From assembly GCA_028554795.2 (NCBI GenBank), contig CM068825.1, positions 157,857,053 to 157,921,052 of the forward strand: a stretch of 64,000 nucleotides of DNA. Reading direction: 5' to 3'. Both the position numbers and the translations under genes were made by a program. The notes below the pieces were generated by a model that searched no databases, was not told where the DNA came from, and worked only from the letters and a program-made list of their open reading frames with translations. This document shows, in pieces, positions 1 through 10,619 of this stretch. Source of the stretch: Sinohyriopsis cumingii. Lineage: Eukaryota > Mollusca > Bivalvia > Unionida > Unionidae. Every line of letters begins with the position of its first letter. Position 1 is the stretch's first letter.

Positions 1-408
1 GGAAGATACTTCATGTAACGAAAATGTGTCATTACTGTTGTTTGTTTGTTTGTGTTTTGTTTGTCATTGTTTTTGTTTTACTTTCCTGGCGAGTGTTTAT
101 TTTCGTGATTTGTTGTCTTGTTTTGTTTTGATGGAAGTGGGGTGCGAGTGTCAGATGTTCGAGTCTGTCATGGGAGAGGTGAGTTGGGACATGTACGGGC
201 ACTTTCGGCGAGTAATATGGTTCGACCTGTTTCGATTGTTAAGATTATAGTAATAATAGAATGTATATTAAATTTAACTTTGTCTATTTTATTGAATATG
301 TATTATGTAACTTATGTATGGGTTGTTGAACGTCTACTGGATACTTCGGATCCTATTCATGTAGACGAATTGTTCTCGCAGTGGCTGACGTCGGCCGGCC
401 AAAACAAT

Positions 409-410
<2 letters not shown>

Positions 411-485
<75 letters not shown>
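411..485. repeat. (TA)n followed by (GATA)n microsatellite
   Basis: A run of about 20 TA dinucleotides passes directly into about nine GATA units. It is a simple-sequence repeat with no coding meaning; the short YIYIYI reading frame over it is an artefact. Confidence 0.95.
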
Positions 486-487
<2 letters not shown>

Positions 488-2923
488 CAATTTCTTTGGG
501 GGTGGATAACAAATTTATAACGTTTATATTAAATACTTTCGAACAAATAAAGACAAATCACTTTTATGGTGTACAAATGTCATTAAAATATAACCATAAT
601 GCTATAACTTCAAACTGAACCTTTCATTTTCTTGCGAGCAAATTAAACATCTTACGGGTTGTAAACTTTTAGCTAGTGAATCCATTTGGAAAACTATTGT
701 TTAAAAGAGAACTCGGATGTGGTAACCGCAATTAAAGTATCTGAACGTTTTTCATCCTGCATAGTAGATAAAATCTTGAAATTCCGCACCAAAAATCATT
801 TAACAGACAATCCACTCCAAGAGGAATTCGTAATCGGAATGCGCAGGTGTACCGGTGCTATCACAATCACTTGTTAATGGCTTATGAAAGGTAATAGTTG
901 CCATTGAAAGTAAAGTTCGGTAATTTAAAACAAAACCGTTGGCCATGCTTTATCCTTCAATGAGATTAAGGATGTGGCACACTCTGTTTGAACTGAAGTC
1001 CCCTTTACTTGCAAGTCTGTAAGTACCTAAATTAGATACAGTTTTTTTAGTTATTGCATTCTAATAACAGCATATTCTGTGTAAACACAAAAGAATTAAA
1101 TTCGTCCTCCGTTATATAAATATTTCTTTTCCTGCAAAGTTCACAAAGTCTGAATGCTCTATCAATTTTCCCTTCTTCCTGTTTTAATCATTCGTTTATG
1201 GCTTGAACTCCTTAGTTGCGCTAAATGTTTTCATAACTTAAAAGGTATATTACATGAGAGTTATTTCTCACATTGTAGTAGGGATTTATACTGACTACAG
1301 TAATAACGAATAAGTCATACGCTCTGACCAACTTTAAAATGCAGTGTTTGTAATCCTTTCTGTGAACTCCGAAATAAATACTTTTTCATCGCCAACATGT
1401 TTTCTATTTTCCATCGCCAGCATCTTATGTTATACAAACATATCCAAAGCCATATCGGTATAGCATATATTTAATCTTCGTAAGACATTTTGCTGCCAAC
1501 TTCGTCTAACTTTTTCTATAACATATAAAGATAACATTGATGTGGATATATATAATCCGATAATCGCATAAATTTAATCCACTATTGTATTCATCTTACC
1601 ATATATGAGGTAAAGAAAGGGAACCTACCGCATTCTCCTACAGACCCCCACTTGTTTGCAGTATTTAAAACCGAGAGGTATCTCTACCAAAATTGAAACT
1701 GCACTTCCTCAATATCCTCTATATCATTCGATTATTCAAGTCCCCAAATGTCAGCTCCATACTATCATAAAGGTTTAATCATTAAGTTAAATATTTTAAA
1801 TATATCTCTGATATGAAATTGTCCTAGCTTTTTGGAAAATAAATATTCGTGTCAGAGTTTTTAGCTGGTGCAGGTAACATTTATATCTAAAAATGTGTAT
1901 ATTATGTACCGCCAAGAGATGAAAAAATGTTTTCGCTTATTTCTAGCAGTGACTTAGTGACGCTGTATAAATTATCACACTAACTGTACAGATCATTTGC
2001 TAGGAGAGAGGCTCTTATATCACCATCCGAATAAAATCATGTCAAAATATTACTTTTCGGAAATAAGTGTAGAAAAAAAAAAGCGTAGAAGTAAATCAAG
2101 AATTCATATTTCACGTGCGATGTTCCAACTGTGTAAATCATAAAATAGAATTTTGTATCATGGGCCAGAGGCCTATATTATTGAACCAAAGTAATTTGAT
2201 TTGATTTGATCGGTAAGAACCTAGGCTCTTGTTGATCTTTGAACTTAATTTTCAATAAGGTATGGAAAAAAATTGTTTCTATGTGTATTAGAGCCCATAT
2301 CGTCTGGCCTAGAAATCACACAACTCGAGAGTTTAAGTTTGATTTCGAGAAATTCTGTCAACCTTTAAGAGATGGCCTTACTTTCACAGAGTAACTATCT
2401 GATGGCTAAGAGTGGTATCTCAATGTTAAACTCATTCTCAGAGATTCATGATATCAAAATCTCGTTTCGAATGTCAACCCTATAGACATTTCAAGGATGC
2501 TCGTACCTAAGGATTACAGAATTGTAGAACTGTAGCAATTTTGCGTGGCCTTATTTGATATCCAGAGTGTCAATTTTACACTTGTTACTATCAGTGATTG
2601 CACCATTTACAAAAATCATTGGCTAAGTGCATTGTTCCAGTGGATTATGTTGTCCTATCCAAGCTATTTTAAAAGTAATTTCCGTTAAGTACTCGCTTGA
2701 TTCTCAGTAGGAAACCATTATCTATGCATAACGTAATTGATAATTACAACTATATACGTACTATGATCCGACCATGTCCTGAGCAGAAAATATAAAAGAA
2801 TAGATATAGTTTTAAAAAACCTTGTCTGCCGTTATTTATTGAAGCTAATTTTCTTTAATTGCTGTCTTAGATGTCATTATAATTGAATCTTGATTGTAGA
2901 TTTAGTTACATATCTTTATCACA

Positions 2924-2927
<4 letters not shown>
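486..2927. other. Gene-free AT-rich stretch
   Basis: I see no supported gene, RNA or mobile-element domain here on either strand. The few short open frames show no recognisable motif and no splice-phase support. Confidence 0.5.

Positions 2928-2988
<61 letters not shown>
2928..2988. repeat. (TA)n microsatellite
   Basis: An uninterrupted TA run of about 60 bp, flanked downstream by short ATT trinucleotide runs near 3100-3120. Confidence 0.95.
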
Positions 2989-2991
<3 letters not shown>

Positions 2992-3681
2992 ATTTTTACA
3001 TTTTAGCCAACTTCTCGAGAAAAAACTGGTAATATCCATATTTTTCAAGATAATAAAGATGGTGAAAGATAGTGGCATCAGCATTATTATTGATTTTATT
3101 ATTATTATTATTATTATTCAATGTCGTCATATTATCAGCTTCAAATTTGTTGTTGCTGCTGAGGAGGAGATTGGGGTTCTATTAGTATATTTGAAGACAT
3201 TATTATGTTTTAAATTTGAAATGTTGTAGAGACTCAATGCTGGATTCAATTCTTAAAGCCAAACTTCAACTTACAATAAAGAATGTACAGAGTGCATGTT
3301 ACTAAATTATATTTTCTGAAGTGTGGCAAATTTTGTTCTTTCATATGATGGAATATGCGAAGTTTGTACGTCATGTATTAGGAGTATTCATACATTTCAA
3401 ACATTTTCTCTCATTCCTGCAGGCATGTGTGGCACATGTTCACGTGAGAACTCCATTTGGAATAAACATACCGGAACACGAATTGTCCTGTTGAAACTTG
3501 ACTTATCTTGCCTTTGGATTCCAAATGATGTTAGGCAGAACTGCTGCAGTTTTCCCTTATAATTGTCTTAACCAAATGAAATGTTATAGGAATAGAGAAT
3601 AATAAGGAGTTATGTGCGGTAAGGAGACAGTTGAAAATTCCATGCACTTCAACAATAGACTCGTACAAGTGGTCCAGTATA

Positions 3682-4053
3682 CTTGTCCCTCCCAGCAACT
3701 AGCGTGAAAGATATGTCTTGTCCCTCCCAGCAACTAGCGTGAAAGATATATGTCTTGTCCCGCCCAGTAACTAGCGTGAAAGATAACTGTCTTGTCCCGC
3801 CCAGCAACTAGCGTGAAAGATATCTGTCTTGTCCCTCCCAACAACTAGCGTGAAAGATATATGTCTTGTCCCTCCCAGCAACTAGCGTGAAAGATATCTG
3901 TCTTGTCCCTCCCAGCAACTAGCGTGAAAGATATCTGTCTTGTCCCTCCCAGCAACTAGCGTGAAAGATATCTGTCTTGTCCCTCCCAGCAACTAGCGTG
4001 AAAGATATCTGTCTTGTCTCTCCCAGCAACTAGCGTGAAAGATACATGTCTTG
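3682..4053. repeat. 37-bp minisatellite, about ten copies
   Basis: Tandem units of about 37 bp share the core TCCCAGCAACTAGCGTGAAA and differ mainly at a variable ATAT/ATCT position. The copies are head to tail without unique spacers, so this is a minisatellite and not a CRISPR-like array. No reading frame runs through it. Confidence 0.92.
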
Positions 4054-4757
4054 ATTACCTCACTACAATATTTCGAGTATATATCAGACGTTTTCCAAAA
4101 GTCAAATATCTTTGACCTGACACCATTACATAGCATATCTTTAATGTGTTATTAATGTTCGACTTATCACGTGATTATATGTCAAAATATGGTTCTAGAC
4201 CTGTCCAGTTTGTGATATATTATTGCAATTTGTGTACTTTCGCTTCATTATAATATTATGCTAACGCTTTTAAAAGAAAGACATTTATGCTAAAAAATTT
4301 GTAGGCTGGTCAGTAGGCGTGACTATCTTGGTTCTCGTAATCCGTCAATACTTCTTACACAAAAGTTAAGTATATTCATTTGGATAATGTATAGCATGGA
4401 GAAATTAGTATTGTAATTGTGCTGTTTTAGTCAGACATCAGGAATGTCTTTCTGAGGAAGAGAAATAGATACATGGGTCAGGCAGTTTAGTGCGCTATCA
4501 AGACAAGACGTTGTCTTCTTCTTCAATCTGTTCATACGTGTATGGGATTTTCAAAAAGAAGTGAGTGAAGTGGGTTGTGTATATGAAAAATGTGCATCTG
4601 CTGTGGTAAATGTCATACTTTGAATGTCCTTCGTGTGGTATCAGTCTAAAGATAAGTATTAAATGAAAAAGAAACAAAATCAACAAAAGCCATGGAGAAT
4701 AGAATAATCACAGAATGTAAATTTAGCATTTTACTACTACTACTACGAATTATTGTG

Positions 4758-4760
<3 letters not shown>
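4054..4760. other. Gene-free stretch
   Basis: No gene seen. A 62-codon minus-strand open frame around 4498-4686 has no recognisable domain and was not accepted. Confidence 0.4.

Positions 4761-4815
<55 letters not shown>
4761..4815. repeat. (TA)n microsatellite
   Basis: An AT dinucleotide run of about 55 bp after a short (CTA)n stretch. Confidence 0.95.
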
Positions 4816-4818
<3 letters not shown>

Positions 4819-5560
4819 CAAGTATCATTTGCATGTATACAAAAAATAAAAATGAAATACCGTGTAATACGTGTTAGCGTCATGATTAACTTTTACATTA
4901 TTAACAACTTTAGCATGTGTTTTACAAAGGATAAATAAAAGTTAACAATTTCAATGCAAAAATAAAAAATAACTACAATTGTATATTCTTATAGGAGCTG
5001 TGGACAAATTAGTCTTTGCAAGTATTAGATTACAACAACAATGCATATGCAGTAGGAAGTAAATCCAGAATTTTATTTGTGAATCGTTCTATTTATATCT
5101 CAGAAAAATATAAAAAATAAAATAATTTATGTAAGAAGAAAAATGTGAAAACTATGAAGAATACATTTAACAAAATCACGTTCTACAAATTAAGCACTAA
5201 GTCTAATTTCAGCTACTCCAATAATAACGTGCTGTTGAGACAGAATTATTTTATAGAGTTTAATAACCGATTCGCCTACTCTGCTTACCAGCCAACTCTA
5301 ACATATTTCAAGCCGCAACGGTCAAGCGGTCAGGAGTGAATAATTATGTTATTACCACTTCACTGAAAGCTTGTGATCAGACTTACAGTTGATTGATATT
5401 ATGGAGTAAACACAAATTCAAATAGCGATGACGTTACCATTTTCGATCTATTTTCATCGAGATTTCATTATATGATTACAATATATATTCATATGTCGAG
5501 TAGTTGATTGTCGAAGGGAAAACATCTTTTTGATATTTAAAAATAAGCAATGACAATAAG

Positions 5561-5855
5561 TAGGCGTGGTTATATGACCACGAGTAGACGTGGTTATATG
5601 GCAATTAGAAGGCATGGTTATATGACCATGAGTAGGCGTGGTTATATAGCAATTAGTAAGCGTGGTTATATGACCATGAGTAAGCGTGGTTATATGACCA
5701 TGAGTAGGCGTGGTTATATAGCAATTAGTAAGCGTGGTTATATGACCATGAGTAAGCGTGGTTATATGACCATGAGTAGGCGTGGTTATATAGCAATCAA
5801 TAAGCGTGGTTATATGACCATGAGTAGGCGTGGTTATATGACAATTAATAGGCAT
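5561..5855. repeat. 24-bp minisatellite, about 12 copies, open on both strands
   Basis: Tandem 24-bp units with core AGGCGTGGTTATATGACCAT alternate between two subtypes. The period is a multiple of three, so frames stay open on both strands: an MSRRGYMT-type octapeptide on + and an HGHITTLT-type octapeptide on -. I see no promoter, signal peptide or splice context, so I treat the open frames as a consequence of the repeat rather than as genes. Confidence 0.9.
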
Positions 5856-5979
5856 ACTTATCATTGCTCTGGAGATAAGTTAAAGGAAAAGAGATGGAAA
5901 TTAGCACCGGACTGATTTCCCGCATAAGGTACATATTTTCATATTAGCAAATGCAGCCTAATATATTATAAATCTTGTT

Positions 5980-6112
5980 TACAATGTATGAGTACTTGAC
6001 ACTTGTACAATGTATGGAGTACTTGACACTTTTACAATGTATGGAATACTTGACACTTTTACAATGTATGGAGTACTTGACACTTTTACAATGTATGGAG
6101 TACTTGACACTT
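5980..6112. repeat. 28-bp minisatellite, about five copies
   Basis: Tandem copies of a unit with core ACAATGTATGGAGTACTTGA followed by CACTTTT. Non-coding. Confidence 0.9.
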
Positions 6113-7339
6113 AAGCTGACAAACTCTTTATGCTTTATCTAAATCCAGGCAACTATCTGAACTTGTCCATAAGTGACATTGTTGATAATGGATGAGTAAC
6201 TGTATATAAGATTTCTGCAAGATGAATTGTTTGTAAATTTCTTCGAATTTGATGATCTAGTCTTTGTGTGTTTGATTTTCGCAAAATACCCGACCGATAT
6301 GATTGAGTGAGCTTCGCCGTTCTAAAGAATTAAGGTGGCTGTGAAATTTTATGCCACAATCTCATTCGATCGCAAAATTCGGCAAAATAAAGTAGTATAT
6401 GCATAATCTTATATAAACATGCTTTGTCCTGATGAGTATCCTAATCAAGCAAATTAAGATCGTATCTCCTTCTAGATGTGTCACCTTTATATTTCATTTT
6501 ATATATCATTTACAGAATTGTAACATATTCATCTTTCATATTTTATCTTCATGTTTAAAATTTAGGAAGGGTTTATCTTTCAACAGATTTTTGTGTAATT
6601 CTTCATATTTTTAAAGTATAAAGATTGAACTTGACATTTGGTTAGCACCATGTAGCCACTTTTGTGTTGGTGTGCCCTGCATGCATGCTTTATGGTAATG
6701 TCGAAACGTTTGTCAAATGCCCTCCAGAGTCAACTTTTATTCCATAGACATACACTGACGCATAAAAACATAAACAGAGACAATAAAACAACCAAAGCAG
6801 GTTTAGAGCATTTTTTTAGGGTTGGTTCTACTTTTTGAAGGATGGTTAATTTTACTAAAAAATTTAACCTCTCTCCTGTGTGTTTTTTCTTCATATAAAC
6901 GTGAACTATCTTAACAGGAAAACGAGGTTTCGACCGAACTTCTTCTACCTCCTGAATTGATTTACATACCGATAGAATTTCAGATTATAGGTCACAATTG
7001 CTGGTCTCATTGAATCTACAATTTTTTTTTTAATATTAAAATAGTTACATATATCGAGCGATATTAAACAAAATGAAGAGTCAGCTATTACATTAGTGTT
7101 TTGAATTTATGCAACCTGTACTTATTATTTTTAAGCTATGACAAAATTGTTAAATTAGTATTTCAATTTTTACAGTATAACAGTCGTACTGCCACTCCGA
7201 TCTGGTATTCAACATAACCAACACAGACATTAACGGATCCACCTATATGCGGTCCAGAAGTACTTACAGTACTTAATGCCGTGTCAAAGTAATCAGCGCC
7301 GCCTTATAAAGTCGTGCACGAATATACCGCCCATCGTTT
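6113..7339. other. Gene-free stretch before the older Polinton remnant
   Basis: No supported gene. Around 7190-7260 a short + strand reading frame could be capsid-gene debris of the adjacent element, but it is too short to call. Confidence 0.35.
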
Positions 7340-7359
7340 TTAAAAGTTAATAATTTATA

Positions 7360-8065
7360 ATGGGGTATATTTATGGAAGATCTGCTAAAAGCAAAGCCTC
7401 GGGTGACACTGATCTGTCAGCGTATGCGATACGAAATGAACTTGCTGATTGTATGACCTTCGTTCATCCGGATGGGGTTATCCTTCGAAAAATTATGATA
7501 GAAAAAAATAATTGACATAGTTGATCATATTAGGAGCGCAAGCTGCGTAACATACAAAAAGTTATTTCTTGATCATTTTAGAACACCGAAGACCAACTTC
7601 CCATGTTCAAACTACCCCAGTTCAACAGCGATAAAATGCAGGAGGGTCTCGATCACATAATCGACGAATATTTGAGAAAAAAGGGGCAAAAACAGAGGCC
7701 CTCCAATTCTCCGACATAATAACTATCCAACGAATTGTGTTCGTCGTGTGTCGCCGAGCATAGTTAATATCACGTCGACGATTTCTGTAAATCTAGTCTG
7801 TGACGCAGTCGACGGTAGCTATGCCGCGTTTGGACAAGCATCCCACGGGCAAGCACAGCAGGGTTATGTTCTTCTTTACAGCTTTTCTCCGGAGGTCACG
7901 CCGGGTCATTTGATTGTGTCGGTGCCCGTTAGTCATGTTCGTTTACGATGTCATAATCCGTCACTGTCACGAATACGTTTTCGTCTAACCGACCAAGACT
8001 GTAATTTATCGGACACGCTTGGTGAAGAATTAACTGTTAGTTTGTATGTAAGTGTTAAACCATGA
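7360..8065 (+). pseudogene. Polinton capsid-type (penton/minor capsid-like) protein remnant
   Basis: Three pieces in different frames. 7360-7515 is a 51-codon opening with MGYIYGRSAKSK. About 7580-7720 is a middle piece reading PMFKLPQFNSDKMQEG. 7748-8065 is an open C-terminal piece of 105 codons. The last piece ends in a beta-rich pattern with RIRFRLTDQD and GEELTVSLYVSVKP, which resembles the C-terminal strand region of Polinton structural proteins. Frame changes near 7515 and 7720 break the gene. Structural-protein family is my best reading; which capsid protein it is, and whether the first two pieces belong to the same gene, is uncertain. Confidence 0.5.
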
Positions 8066-8194
8066 ACAGCTAAAGTCACAACAAAAAAATAGCGCATTCT
8101 ACCAAAAATAAAAAATAGCATACCATTTTTTTGTCGTTAATTTTTTCTTTGGTAGTGATGACATTACTATTCCGCCTTGATGGATTCAGAATCC

Positions 8195-8551
8195 TTAGTA
8201 GACTCCAACACAAGGTTTTTTTTTTAGCTGTCTCGCACGCGCACTTACAGCCGCTCGAGATTCATATTGTCGAGACACCTCTGATCGTAATTTCTCAATG
8301 ACGCTTGCCAGTGGAATAATTTTAGCTATCTCATGTTGTTCGTATAAATCCGCCAATGACAGTTCCATTTCGCGTTGGAGTAATTTGATAAATCTGTACA
8401 CAACGGCTAGTGTATATCTGCTCCCTTCGCATCGCTGTTGAATCATCTCAAAATCATAGTTGATTTTTTCAACATCAAGTTGAACCGCTAGACTATCTTG
8501 CTGTAATTGTTCGATCTCCGAAATAATCTTGCTAATATTTTCTTGGTTCAT
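8195..8551 (-). CDS. Unknown 118-aa coiled-coil protein of the older element
   Basis: An intact minus-strand frame of 118 codons starting MNQENISKIISEIEQL. It is largely helical and heptad-like through about residue 95 (many Leu/Ile at a/d spacing, rich in Glu/Gln/Arg) and ends in a basic tail with ARARQLKKK. It sits directly downstream of the packaging ATPase remnant on the same strand, as a small virion or assembly gene of a Polinton might. I do not recognise the family. It is one of the few unbroken frames in this element, which may be chance given its length. Confidence 0.45.
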   Translation of the reverse strand: MNQENISKIISEIEQLQQDSLAVQLDVEKINYDFEMIQQRCEGSRYTLAVVYRFIKLLQREMELSLADLYEQHEIAKIIPLASVIEKLRSEVSRQYESRAAVSARARQLKKKPCVGVY

Positions 8552-8589
8552 TATAGAGTAAGTGAATTTCTTTAATAAAAGACTTTATC

Positions 8590-9190
8590 AAGACCAATTC
8601 GATAACATGTTGCTGGATCGTGTAAACTTATTGTGATGAATCCATGTGAGGCTTCTGAGTATGTGCAAAGAAGTTTTTAAACTTATTTATGTCCATGCCA
8701 CAGGAACACCAAGTCTGATGAATATTTCGCAGCGTATGTGTGTCAACACCGTTAAAAATAACCAAAAAATTGCAGTTATCTCTGATCACTTTGGGAATCT
8801 GAGCATACCTCTGTGTAACTTAAATGACATCTATGTTTTCATGCCTGCCTCGTGAAAATATTCCGGCTGGATTTGTTTGTTTGTCAAGCATGACATCATC
8901 GTAAACTACTAGATTGATCATGTCCCCGTTAAGGTCATGGTTTATCATCTACGGATGGTACCACTAAACAAAGTTTGTTCCATTTGAGCCACCTCATTGT
9001 TAGGTTGATCAACAACTGAGTTTTACCCGATCCAGTTATAACAGCTCGAATGGAATTTGGTAAGACTCGCGTGTCGCTGAAAAGTCAATCACGTTCACAT
9101 TATACAAATATAGTGCTATTTATAGCCATGTTTTTTTATTGCGTTCAATGCAAGACGATCACGGATACAATTTGGTTAAGTGCAACCATG
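8590..9190 (-). pseudogene. A32/FtsK-type genome-packaging ATPase, broken
   Basis: On the minus strand the Walker A loop reads ITGSGKTQLLINL (GSGKT at 9019-9033). After a frame break near 8930-8940 the Walker B strand reads LVVYDDVML (about 8889-8915). The following segment contains GRHENIDVI and YAQIPKVIRDN, the conserved sensor region of A32-like ATPases of Polintons and related dsDNA viruses. This enzyme pumps DNA into the capsid. At least two stops or frame changes interrupt it (one in-frame stop just after DVI), so it is not functional. The exact start and end are not determinable. Confidence 0.8.
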
Positions 9191-9329
9191 TTGAAGAAAA
9201 TTAGACGCTTTGGCGCACACAGGTAAGTGTGTGAGATGCGGTATAAAAAAAAAAGTTTGTGAAAGTCTACATGATGACGTCGGATCGCACTGCGATCAAT
9301 GGCGATGATATTGCTGCGACACTCTGGAA

Positions 9330-9632
9330 ATTACCAGGAATGCCATGAGCGAAGTACCCAGGGGAAAAACATCTACCGGGATATAATTATAATCCAGGAA
9401 CCATACTTGATGAAACAAAATGAACCACAACCAAGTGAATTTCTGGTAAATGCGGTTGGCCAAGAGTGCCATACTCATGACGTCGCGTACAAAAGCAAAG
9501 AGCTTCACCAATGACATATCGCGGACGTCAAGTTGATTCACACGCTTAAGTCTAAAAAGAATAAAAACATACGAGAATCATTCGCCAACTGGTTGATAAG
9601 ATCGGCGATGAGTGGTAAACTAGCGGTCTGAG
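9330..9632 (+). pseudogene. PLA2-like (parvovirus VP1u type) domain remnant
   Basis: Two frames carry the halves of a small phospholipase A2-like domain. A calcium-loop-like segment EKHLPGYNYNPGT lies at about 9360-9405, and after a frame change a catalytic-helix-like HDVAYKSKELHQ lies at about 9478-9510, then HIADVKLIHTLKSKKN. The PGYNY..PGT plus HDxxY pairing is the signature of viral PLA2 domains that help virions leave endosomes. Here it is split by a frame change and an in-frame stop, so it is dead. Recognition is by motif only. Confidence 0.6.
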
Positions 9633-9654
9633 CGGGCAATTAATTATCCAATAA

Positions 9655-10618
9655 TTGCATATAGAGTCGATTTATTATAGTCCAAGAGGATATTGGAGAG
9701 GTAGCAATGTCGCCGATGCAGCAGGTGTCACACGTGCTGTTGCCGCAGATTTGTTGTCACAACAAGCAATATGGCAAATTTATCTGCCACGTCCCAAAAT
9801 GAACCAGCATGGATGTTTTAGTGTCAGCACTCCCAAGGAAGTTAATCAGGCAGATATCTTGTTTTTACCACATGACGTCATTGGCACATCACGTGAACGG
9901 CGTACATACAAATACGCGTTGACGGTCGTCGACGTTGCAAGCAGATACAAAGAAGCGGAGCCACTATCGACTAAAACAGCAACTGAAGTCGCCAAGTTTG
10001 AACAAGTTTACACTGGCCACAATTGTTATGGGTTGGTCCTGGCAAAGAAGTTCTCGGTGCAGTACCAACACTGATGCAACAACAAAACTTTAAAATCAGA
10101 CGCGAACACACCGCGTTACATAGTGATCAGCCAATCGTTGAACGATTTAATCGAACACTTGCTGAGCGATTATTTGGACATAAATACGCGCAGGAATTAC
10201 TGAACAAGAACAGATCTCGTTCGTGGGTTGCGAGACTACCTCATGTGGTGGCCGCGTTAAACAATGAAGTCACTAGTGAAATTAACATGAAACCCATAGA
10301 GGCAATTGCGAAGGAGAAAAACACATACCACGACGAAAAATACCAGGAAATCAATTACAACAACCAGTTCTGGGCAGTAACGTAACAGTCAGGTATTTGT
10401 ATGAACCCGATGAACTTGAAGGTGGTGCAGCAAGAGCAACAGATCCAGTCGGGAGTGTAACCACACGTAAAATTTCCAGCGTGGTAAGATCTACTTGTCA
10501 GCCTCAAATTTACAGACTAGATTCAATAGCTCCTCAAGGCGGATTTGTCCGTGAACAGTAACAGGTAATTCCTGAAAACACCCAGTTATCACCCTTTTGG
10601 ATTCGAGCTTGAAAAGGA
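9655..10618 (+). pseudogene. Polinton integrase (retroviral-like, DDE), broken
   Basis: The first frame (9655-10074) has YYSPRGYWRG, the linker QADILFLPHD with the first catalytic Asp, and YALTVVDVASRYKEAEPL. This is the conserved core of Polinton integrases, which insert element DNA into the host genome. A frame change near 10020-10070 removes the region of the second Asp. The next frame (to 10385) resumes with HSDQPIVERFNRTLAERL, carrying the catalytic Glu. A third piece (10383-10618) reads RYLYEPDELEGG and GGFVREQ, the usual C-terminal extension, with an in-frame stop near 10559. The start shown is only where the frame opens; the true N-terminus is lost. Confidence 0.85.
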
Positions 10619-10619
10619 C

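Noticed and set aside
2902..3084. Open frames made of YIYIYI repeats (also near 4646-4938, 13933-14115, 15293-15487, 28388-28573, 38237-38452)
   Set aside because: They are translations of (TA)n microsatellites with no other coding support.
3682..4053. Possible CRISPR-like array
   Set aside because: Head-to-tail minisatellite with no unique spacers, in an animal genome; the same applies to 28815-29573 and 5561-5855.
9296..9541. Minus-strand 81-codon hydrophobic frame
   Set aside because: It overlaps the + strand PLA2-like motifs, which are recognisable; the minus product has no motif.
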